The notes under the pieces: model-generated
What the model saw: the letters and a program-made list of their open reading frames with translations, nothing else
Database searches by the model: none
Told to the model about the DNA's origin: nothing
Translations under genes and position numbers: made by a program
Part shown: positions 1 to 6,800 of the stretch, piece after piece
How the letters are laid out: each line of letters begins with the position of its first letter
How positions within the stretch are numbered: position 1 is the first letter of the stretch
Origin: Hyphococcus sp.
GTDB lineage: Bacteria; Pseudomonadota; Alphaproteobacteria; Caulobacterales; Parvularculaceae
DNA: 16,842 nt
Direction: 5' to 3'
NCBI GenBank assembly: GCA_021604585.1
Contig: BQJG01000067.1
Coordinates: forward strand, 1-16,842

Positions 1-130
1 CTTCCAGCTCAATGTCGATCTTGCGGCGTGAAAGATTGTCCACAATCACCACGTCATGGCCCACATTCGACAGATGCAGCGCCGTCGGCCAGCCGCAAAA
101 TCCATCGCCCCCGATTACCAAAATCTTCAT
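1..130 (-). CDS. sqdB: UDP-sulfoquinovose synthase (SqdB/SQD1), N-terminal part only
   Basis: Only the first 43 codons are inside the window; the rest lies to the left. The protein begins MKILVIGGDGFCGWP, a Rossmann NAD-binding start with the GGDGFCGWP motif typical of SQD1/SqdB, and ends at the window edge with a SRRKID-type stretch also typical of this family. Members convert UDP-glucose and sulfite to UDP-sulfoquinovose in the cytoplasm, the head-group donor for the sulfolipid SQDG. A purine-rich AGAAG lies just upstream of the ATG at 130. The gene is divergent from cysH, which makes sulfite. A general epimerase/dehydratase is possible, but the motif match is specific. The family assignment is from memory of the family, on a short fragment. 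Confidence 0.85.
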   Translation of the reverse strand, partial: MKILVIGGDGFCGWPTALHLSNVGHDVVIVDNLSRRKIDIELE

Positions 131-321
131 ATCGCTTCTCAATCTCCGCACATCAAAATACCGCCAGCTTACGAACCGCGCCGGTTTGCGCCGTCTTAAG
201 GCCACCTCCACGCCGGGGCAAGACTTGAGACGCGGACTGGCCGCCGCGATTGACGCGGCGCAGCATTGGCCGTTAGCTTCGGCCCCGGCGCCTCATGACG
301 CGCCCGCAGGCGACGAGGCCC
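131..321. promoter_or_regulatory. Divergent sqdB-cysH intergenic region with a small hairpin
   Basis: This 191-base gap must hold the 5' regions of both divergent genes. A perfect 7-bp inverted repeat lies at 242-248 and 254-260 (CGCCGCG, loop ATTGA, CGCGGCG), about 60 bases before the chosen cysH start. No T-run follows it, so it is not an obvious terminator. No convincing -35/-10 pair or known riboswitch was seen. A shared regulator is possible but not shown. Confidence 0.3.
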
Positions 322-1032
322 ATGACGCAGCTTTCAACAATCCAGATTGATGAGCAAATCCAACGCCTCAATGCGCATTATGAGGGGCGCGGGGCGGCGG
401 CGATCATCGACCACGCCGCCCATGACGCATTTGCCGGCCGGATCGCTTTTGTCTCCTCCTTCGGTGCGGAATCCGCCGTGCTGTTGCATCTGATGGCCTC
501 GGTCGATCCGGCTGTGCCGGTCCTTTTCCTCGACACCAACAAGTTGTTCGGTGAGACCTTGCGGTACCGCTCCAGGCTTCAGCACCAGCTCGGACTAGAG
601 GATGTGCGAGTCATTGGTCCGCGAAAGCGCGATATTGAACGCGACGATCCGCAGGGCACGCTCTCCATGCATGATCCGGACAAATGCTGCGAGTTGCGCA
701 AGGCCGAACCGCTAAGCCGCGCGCTCAAAGGCTTCGACTGCTGGGCGACGGGCCGCAAACGTCACCAGACCAGCTTTCGCAAGGAGATGGATGTTGTTGA
801 ACATGACGGCGCCAGCTTCAAACTCAACCCGCTCGCCGCGTGGACCCACTCCGACATCGCTGAGTATTTCGCCGCCCACAAACTACCCGAGCACCCGCTG
901 ATCAAACAGGGCTATTTTTCAATCGGCTGCATGCCGTGCACCTCCAAAGTCGAAGACGACGCCGACGCGCGCTCCGGCAGATGGGCAGGACAAGCCAAAA
1001 CCGAATGCGGAATACACACACCTAAAAAATAA
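322..1032 (+). CDS. cysH: Phosphoadenylyl/adenylyl-sulfate reductase, [4Fe-4S] type (CysH)
   Basis: A 236-residue cytoplasmic reductase that uses thioredoxin to reduce APS (or PAPS) to sulfite in assimilatory sulfate reduction. Visible motifs, numbered from the ATG at 322: SSFGAES at 45-51 (PP-loop-like nucleotide site), the Cys-Cys pair at 122-123, the CxxC at 203 and 206, and the C-terminal ECGIH with the catalytic cysteine at 229. The CC...CxxC set binds a [4Fe-4S] cluster and points to APS as substrate, though some clustered enzymes also accept PAPS. An in-frame ATG at 295 would add nine residues (MTRPQATRP); 322 was preferred because GAGG precedes it and the extension is unlike the family, but this is uncertain. 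It is divergent from sqdB, a consumer of sulfite. No terminator follows it. Confidence 0.93.
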   Translation: MTQLSTIQIDEQIQRLNAHYEGRGAAAIIDHAAHDAFAGRIAFVSSFGAESAVLLHLMASVDPAVPVLFLDTNKLFGETLRYRSRLQHQLGLEDVRVIGPRKRDIERDDPQGTLSMHDPDKCCELRKAEPLSRALKGFDCWATGRKRHQTSFRKEMDVVEHDGASFKLNPLAAWTHSDIAEYFAAHKLPEHPLIKQGYFSIGCMPCTSKVEDDADARSGRWAGQAKTECGIHTPKK

Positions 1033-1133
1033 CCACTCAATGGCGAAGCTTGATAAAGAGCGCTTGTCGACGCCCCTATGGGCTGAGCTCACAAAATGGC
1101 CTGCATGGCAAGCGCCGCAATAACGGAAGAAAA

Positions 1134-1835
1134 ATGGAATACAAAACATTCGTGAAGCGGTTCGGCGCCTCGGTGCGAACAAAAAACCTGACGCCGCCGG
1201 ACAAACTACTCACGACGCCGCTGGGCGTAAACAAACGCGCCCATCAGTTACCGGCGGAATCGGAAATTCCGAAAGAATTCATTCGTCTCGACCCCTGGGA
1301 GGCGGAATATCTTTTCATTGTCGCGCAGCGCGCCAAAAAAGGCATTGTGGAGATCGGCCGGTTCAATGGCGGCAGCGCCTTCACCATGGCCTGCGCCAAC
1401 GAGACAGCGCCAATTTATTCCGTCGATATTGAACCTCAGAATGACGCGCTATTGTGCAATCTCTTCAACACAACTGGCGTCGGCGCCAATGTGACGTTGC
1501 TCGTCGGAGATTCGCAGCGCCAGAAGTTTCCCGAAGTCCGTGATTACGATCTCCTATTCGTCGATGGCGATCATTCCTATGACGGCGCGATGCGTGACCT
1601 TGAAAACTGGTGGGACGGTCTCGCCCCGGGAGGGCATGTGGTTTGTCACGATGCTTACGCCGCGCAACCCTGCATGGACGCCATTCTCGACTTCATGTTT
1701 CGTAAGGACGTCTTTGTCGTAAATGCCCCGGTGAAACACCATTATCACGGCTTTCACCCGGCCGGGTCCATGGCCCATTTCATGAAAAAAGAACGCTCGC
1801 CCATCACGCGGGTTTTTGGACTTGGCCGTTCGTAA
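1134..1835 (+). CDS. Class I SAM-dependent methyltransferase
   Basis: A 233-residue soluble protein with a Rossmann methyltransferase core. Motif I is IVEIGRFNGGSA at 71-82 (SAM-binding glycine loop), followed by the acidic strand end YSVDIEP near 95-101, then LLFVDGDHSYDG at 140-151 and GLAPGGHVVCHD at 162-173. The VDGDHSYxG pattern is typical of the Methyltransf_24-like group often found in polysaccharide and natural-product loci. The acceptor cannot be read from the sequence. The start at 1134 follows GGAAG at a good distance; a longer frame from a TTG at 1050 lacks similar support. The 3' end overlaps the convergent gene to the right by 32 bases. A role in modifying a surface glycan is inferred only from context. 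Confidence 0.85.
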   Translation: MEYKTFVKRFGASVRTKNLTPPDKLLTTPLGVNKRAHQLPAESEIPKEFIRLDPWEAEYLFIVAQRAKKGIVEIGRFNGGSAFTMACANETAPIYSVDIEPQNDALLCNLFNTTGVGANVTLLVGDSQRQKFPEVRDYDLLFVDGDHSYDGAMRDLENWWDGLAPGGHVVCHDAYAAQPCMDAILDFMFRKDVFVVNAPVKHHYHGFHPAGSMAHFMKKERSPITRVFGLGRS

Positions 1836-2532
1836 ACCGATTGATGCGCAAAATTTCCGCATAAACCGTCTCGCTCGCCGCCAGCTGACCGCAAACAAAA
1901 CGGAAAGCGCCAGCGACAAACGGATACCGTTTATCTTCAAGGCGGTTATAGAGATTGTCGATGACGTCGCCGGTGTCGAGCGCCATCATGAACATATAAT
2001 CCCATAACTCGATCTTGGGAAAATTCGCGGGCTCCCTGAATGGCTTGTGCGCCGTGCTGTGGGCGACGGCGTCGTCAACGAACTCTTTCCGGCGCTTTTG
2101 AGGGTCCGTCAGGAACAACGATTCGTATATCTTGATCATATGAACGAAAGTCGTCAGGGCGCGCGCCGCCTCCGCCTCGCCGCGCGCTCCGTGATCGGCA
2201 ATGGTGTTGAGAAAGGAAACAAGCCAGCGGGTGTTCATGTCGCGATAGAGCGTTTCGCCATGACGTAGAAAGGCGTATCGGATGATTTCGGCCTGACGCA
2301 CAGGATCCACGCCCCGGCGGGCGCGAATGACACAGCAATAAAGATAAAATAGCAGCTCAGACTTTCCGCCAAAATCCGGCTTCACTTTCTCAAATTGAGC
2401 GTCGAGATCGTCAACCCGGCCTGCGGGACCGCGTTTCATCGCTTCTTCAGGCATCCTCCGCCCGGCCATCCCTGCGAGCCGTTTTCCTTGAAAAAAAAGG
2501 AGAGCACGCGCTAGCTGTCGATCAAGGCTCAC
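1804..2532 (-). CDS. Uncharacterised, probably helical soluble protein, coupled to a glycosyltransferase
   Basis: I do not recognise this 242-residue protein. It has no signal peptide or clear membrane span and looks mostly helical, with several aromatic and charged stretches (for example LLFYLYCC near residue 60, and a W-D-Y-M-F-M-M segment around residue 175). It starts with GTG at 2532, directly abutting the TAG stop of the upstream glycosyltransferase with no base between, so translational coupling is likely. Internal ATGs at residues 22, 27 and 32 are alternatives. Its last 32 bases overlap the convergent methyltransferase. Context suggests a job with the glycosyltransferase, such as a partner or another transferase of unknown fold, but this is inference. 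Confidence 0.7.
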   Translation of the reverse strand: MSLDRQLARALLFFQGKRLAGMAGRRMPEEAMKRGPAGRVDDLDAQFEKVKPDFGGKSELLFYLYCCVIRARRGVDPVRQAEIIRYAFLRHGETLYRDMNTRWLVSFLNTIADHGARGEAEAARALTTFVHMIKIYESLFLTDPQKRRKEFVDDAVAHSTAHKPFREPANFPKIELWDYMFMMALDTGDVIDNLYNRLEDKRYPFVAGAFRFVCGQLAASETVYAEILRINRFTNGQVQKPA

Positions 2533-3204
2533 CTAACGGCTCACATTCAGCATGCGCACGCGTTCAGCGAACCAACGATCCGCATAATCGCAATCTTCAT
2601 GGCCGTCGACATAGGGTCCGCCTAATGTGTAGTGAATAAGCTTCGGCGTTTCCGCCGGTTTCTCATACTCGCCTACAAGAAAATTCCACTCCCCAGGGAG
2701 TTCGCCAATATCCTCGTCCTCAAGCCATACAAACTGGTGGAGAAACAGGCCGCTTTCAGAATTCACCACTTCCGGCGTCAGAGCTTTGCATCGTGCATTG
2801 TTGAAAAGCATGACGCTCGACCAGTTTTTGCGGCGGTATTTCGACTGTGTCTGGTTGAAAAATTTTGTGTCTGACTTCGGCGTATAATCATGTTTGACAA
2901 CGCGCAGCGCATATCGCTCGTCGGCAAATTTCATTAGCTCGTCGATATCGGCCGTCATCAGCATGTCGCAGTCCATAAACAACGACCAGCCTTCATAACC
3001 AGACAAAAATGGCGTCAAGAATCGTGAAAAGGAAAACTCCGTCGACGATAGCGGGTTATCCGGGCGATCGAAGCAGGCGCGCAATAACTCCTTCTTCAAT
3101 GGAAAGAAGGATACGGGAATGCTCGAACGCGCTAAAATGGAATGACACAGGACGTGATAAGCGACAGTTTCCCGACTGTCGTAGCCCACAAAAATTTTCA
3201 ACAT
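2533..3204 (-). CDS. Glycosyltransferase, GT8-like, with DxD motif
   Basis: A 223-residue cytoplasmic glycosyltransferase. The N-terminus MLKIFVGYDSRE...AY followed by a His-Ser pair around 21-22 is typical of GT8-like/LPS-type sugar transferases. SSTEFSFSRFL lies at 53-63 and the metal- and nucleotide-sugar-binding DxD is D78-C79-D80 within FMDCDM. A late IHYTLGGPY at 190-198 fits the conserved C-terminal His/Gly motif of this group. Donor and acceptor sugars cannot be told. It is the first gene of a two-gene minus-strand unit, with the unknown 242-residue gene starting at the next base. AAGG about 14 bases upstream is a weak ribosome site. A neighbouring methyltransferase, flippase and polymerase support a glycan-assembly role. 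Confidence 0.82.
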   Translation of the reverse strand: MLKIFVGYDSRETVAYHVLCHSILARSSIPVSFFPLKKELLRACFDRPDNPLSSTEFSFSRFLTPFLSGYEGWSLFMDCDMLMTADIDELMKFADERYALRVVKHDYTPKSDTKFFNQTQSKYRRKNWSSVMLFNNARCKALTPEVVNSESGLFLHQFVWLEDEDIGELPGEWNFLVGEYEKPAETPKLIHYTLGGPYVDGHEDCDYADRWFAERVRMLNVSR

Positions 3205-3320
3205 GCAGCGCCCGCCTTACCGTTTTAACGATAGCGACTTGTTCTTATTCGTTCTCGTTAATGCGAAACGCCTATAGCAACCTTGTCCTATCGTGGCAAT
3301 CTGCGGGGGGCCTCCTGTGC

Positions 3321-3348
3321 AGGCGCCAGCAGCAACTGCCTGGCGCCT
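3321..3348. repeat. Perfect 9-bp inverted repeat
   Basis: AGGCGCCAG at 3321-3329 is mirrored exactly by CTGGCGCCT at 3340-3348 around a 10-base loop. No T-run follows on either strand, so it is not a standard terminator. It lies about 120 bases upstream of the glycosyltransferase start and could be an operator, a 5'-leader structure or chance. Confidence 0.4.
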
Positions 3349-3443
3349 TGCCGCGAAGGTCTTCACCGAGCGTTTGAACCCTTCCGCCGGGGAGCGCGCG
3401 GGCAATGTCCATGATAGAGGATTTTCATTCTAATAGCTGGTGT

Positions 3444-3633
3444 CGAACTCGCGCATCAATGAACACAGCTTCGCTAAACCGCTTTTCGGCTCTACTCTCT
3501 TCGCCGTGTCTCAGCTCCTCTTTCAACGCCAGGACTGGCTGATTCATCGGGCGCCTCGCGGACGCAGCCCAGCCTTCACCGGCCGTCAAGGCGAACGACC
3601 AGGGCGCGGGCCCCGCTTTTCGCGTTTGGAGTC
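3444..3633 (-). pseudogene. Possible second tyrosine-recombinase relic, heavily decayed
   Basis: Read on the minus strand with frameshifts, 3592-3633 gives K-R-E-K-R followed after a one-base shift by RALVV, resembling the RRDRALVAF stretch of tyrosine recombinases. Further on, 3444-3469 gives AVFIDARVR, resembling the VFQDAREVR stretch expected downstream in the same family. The DNA string CGAAAAGCGGG, then CGCGCC and TGGTCG, is shared with the better relic at 8454-8623, with one indel and few changes. Spacing between the two parts is plausible but the middle is not recognisable. This is a weak call. Confidence 0.35.
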
Positions 3634-3747
3634 AGAGCAGAACCGATTGGGGACATAGCAGAAATTTGAGGCCAAAATCTCAATGGCCCTCACTCATGCC
3701 GCGAGCCTAGCAGATACAAATTAGCCTGCAGATTAATGACGGCCGAT

Positions 3748-3787
3748 AAAAAGTCACCGGCGCCGCGCTAATCGCGGGCGCCGGTGA
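3748..3787 (-). terminator. Rho-independent terminator of the RTX gene
   Basis: Read on the minus strand just after the RTX stop: a GC-rich stem with an 11-bp perfect outer part (TCACCGGCGCC pairing with GGCGCCGGTGA), one bulged base, three more pairs and an ATTAG loop, followed directly by CTTTTTAT. The arms lie at 3754-3767 and 3773-3787, with the T-run at 3748-3752. It sits about 20 bases beyond the stop codon at 3808. Confidence 0.88.
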
Positions 3788-3807
3788 TTGTTATAGCATC
3801 GCGTCTA

Positions 3808-6800
3808 TCAGCCAAAGATGAAATCATCGGCGTGAAGCTGTGAGACAGTCACGCCGAGAAGAACAATGGAGTCGCCGCCGCCTAAAGCTATCGTCGTATC
3901 CGTGCCGTCGTCAGACGCCGCTGCGATGACTTCAGAGAATTCGTCTAAAAAGGCCCCGTACCCGAAGATTGAAATCGCGTCCTGGGTGCCCGCACCAGCG
4001 GTAAAGTCAGTAATCACATCCGCGTCATCGCCGATAACAAAGAAGAAAGTGTCATCGCCGTTGCCGCCGGTGAGCGTATCAGCGCCGCCACCGCCATATA
4101 GATCGTCATTGTGATTGCCGCCGTCCAGCAAATCGTCACCCTCGCCGCCGAATAAAGTGTCATTACGGTTGCCGCCGCTGAGCGTATCGGCGCCGTCATT
4201 GCCGACAAGCTCGTCTTCTCCTGCGCCGCCACTGATAACGTCATCGCCGAGACCGCCGCTGACAGAGTCCTTGCCGTTTCCGCCGTCAATAGTGTCTGCG
4301 CCGTCGCCGCCAGAGATGAGATCGTCGCCGGCATTCCCGGACAAGCTATCATCGCCTTGCTCGCCGGTAATCGTATCCCTGCCCCCGCCTGCGTCCACCG
4401 TGTCATTATCGAGTCCGCCGGAAATGTTATCGTCCCCGGCGCCGCCGAAAATCATATCATTGCCGCTGCCGCCGGTAATCACGTCCTGGCGATTGCCGCC
4501 ATCCAGCGTGTCAGCACCGGCGCCGCCGTCAATGTCGTCATTATTGACGCCGCCAAACACCACATCGTCGCCGTCGCCGCCGGTGATCGTATCTTCACCG
4601 CCGCCGCCATCGAGTGTGTCGTTATCGGCGCCGCCGATCATCTCGTCATCTCCGACGCCGCCGATAAGAGAGTCGGCTCCGTCGCCGCCATCGAGGTAAT
4701 CATGCCGCCCCCCCCCATCGAGCGTGTCATTCCCTGCTCCGCCCAGGAGAGAGTCATCGGACGTCCACCCGGATAACCAGTCGTCGCCATCACCGCCGAT
4801 CAGCGTGTCGTTTCCGCGATCGCCAAACATGATGTCATTGCCGGATCCTCCCGTGACAAGATTTGCAAGCTTATTCGCCGTTACATCAAGCGCCGCCTGA
4901 GAAGGCGAACCATCCAAGGCGACCTGCGCACTGTCAAAGACAACCGCCGTAACACCGCCCGAGACAGCGGCAGTGGCGTTATCGACATCAGAAACCGCTG
5001 TGTTGGTAATGCTGACGCCATTGATCTGAACATCAGGACCAAGATTGTTCTTGCCTGGTTCGCCAACGCGAAACGCCGTTGACGTGCCGTCGATGGAGCC
5101 GCCGTTGAAAACAACCGCTCCCGTGACAGAGGCTGGCGCGCCGCTGTAAGACGGTGCGTCGTCCCGCGTCTTTACGCCGATTGCGGCGCCGAACAGACCA
5201 TAACTGCCGGCGCCGTCCTGATTGGAGTATCCAGAGTTCGTGATGACAGTATTATTGAAAACGATATTCGAATAATTCTCATATTTGAGATTTATGTCGA
5301 TCGCCTGTCCGAACTCGCCCTGTGTTCCGCCGAATGGAGGCGAAATCCGGCCGAAATTGCCGACATCGTCGAACATATTGTCGTCGATTGTCGCATTGGA
5401 AATTTGCTCAAAATACATGCCCTTTTCTGATAGGGACGAGAAACTGTTTCCATCCATATCAACGCCATCGAACGCGCCTGAGCCGTCCGAAGCGGCGTAT
5501 ATCGTCATGCCGTGAACACCCTGCGAGAAGGTATTGTTGGAAATCTCGATATTGGTCACATTTTGCGCCGTGCCTTTACGCATGCCTGTGACGTTGTCGA
5601 CAAACTCGTTGTCCGTAACCGACACGCCGTCCGAAGTTGCGATTTCCACAGCAATGGAAAAGCCCGTCACCGTAAAGCCGCTGAACGATGCATTGTCGGC
5701 AGTGATGTTTACGCCTTCCGATGCGGAATAGGCCGGGTTGTTCGCTTCGAAGAAGTCATTCAGCGGGGTGCCGTTAGGAACGCCAAGGTCATCGAGCAGC
5801 GTTCCTTCAATAATCGTCTGGCCAGCGCCCGCGCCAACAACGGATATCTCCTTGTCAATGGTCAGCGTTTCGTTGAACGTTCCGGCGCCGACCCGAACGG
5901 TCTGGCCATCAATGGCCGCGTCAATCGCGTCTTGAATGGTGTCAAAAGTGGCGATCAAATTATTGGCGGCGTCGAAAAGCTGAACAGCCTGGGTCAGATT
6001 AAGCACCTTGCCGTCACCGTCGAAAACCAGCGTCTCAATGGAGGACAAAACGTCGTCGCCCTCATCTTCGTCGCCCGCGAAACTGTCGGAAACCGCCGTG
6101 AAGCTGGTGGCGAAGCCGGCGCTGTTGACAGCGTAGGAGATAGTGTATTGCGCGCTATTGCCCTGGTAGAGGGCCGTGTCGTCGCCTGACCCGCCGTCAA
6201 GCGTGTCATCGCCTGCGCCGCCAATCAGAATGTCGTCGCCGCCAAGACCGGAGACATAATCATCGCCGCCATAGTCAACGCCGGTTTCGGCGTAGTCATT
6301 AAGGAGATCATCGCCATTGGTGCCGGTGATGGCGTCATCGGCGTCGGTTCCGCGGATGCGGCTATCGACGCCAAGCACATCTGTTGAGTCGGAATTTATC
6401 GTAACGCCTGACAAATCAAGCGTGCTGGAGCCCCCCGTCAGTTCGAAATTGCCGGGATAGCCTGGGTTTCCTTCGCCATCGACGCCTGAGCTGCCAATTG
6501 GATCGATAAACAGAAGATCGCCCCAGGATGTGCCGCCGGAAAGGTCCACATCCGACAACGACAACCCGTTGAAATCGGTGAAGCCCTGAATCATAAATTG
6601 CGGCTTATGGTACCAGCCATCGACCGTAACATTGTCTATGACGACATTGCCCATGGGGGCGCTTACATCATAGGTAGTTGGATCAAACCCTGCGATCTGA
6701 ATCGCACTGTCGCCTCTCGCACTCACCGCCGTAACCTCGGTTGCGGTCGATGTGATGGTAAGATCCGTCAGCGAAGCGTCGCCATGGAAGTTGAACAGGA

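Larger units (their letters stand above)
3205..3807. other. 603-base intergenic region: hairpin, decayed fragment, terminator
   Basis: No convincing intact gene was found. From left to right it holds the 5' region of the minus-strand glycosyltransferase, a perfect 9-bp inverted repeat at 3321-3348, a possible recombinase relic at 3444-3633, and the terminator of the RTX gene at 3748-3787. Open frames here (for example 3217-3405 minus and 3440-3658 plus) use weak start codons and have low-complexity, arginine-rich translations, so they are not called. Confidence 0.5.

Noticed and set aside
242..260. Hairpin upstream of cysH as a terminator or riboswitch
   Set aside because: No T-run follows it and no known riboswitch core was seen; it is listed only as part of the intergenic region.
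3217..3405. Minus-strand 62-residue open frame upstream of the glycosyltransferase
   Set aside because: It begins with TTG, has no ribosome site and no family likeness, and includes the inverted repeat.
3440..3658. Plus-strand 72-residue open frame starting with GTG
   Set aside because: Arginine-rich, no ribosome site, and it lies antisense to the possible recombinase relic.
4115..4776. Long plus-strand open frames opposite the RTX repeats (Ser/Pro-rich and Ala/Val-rich translations)
   Set aside because: They are antisense shadows of the tandem repeat; their periodic composition is explained by the RTX coding strand.
5512..6189. Plus-strand 225-residue open frame
   Set aside because: Antisense to the beta-helix 2 region of the RTX gene; long only because the coding strand lacks the matching codons.
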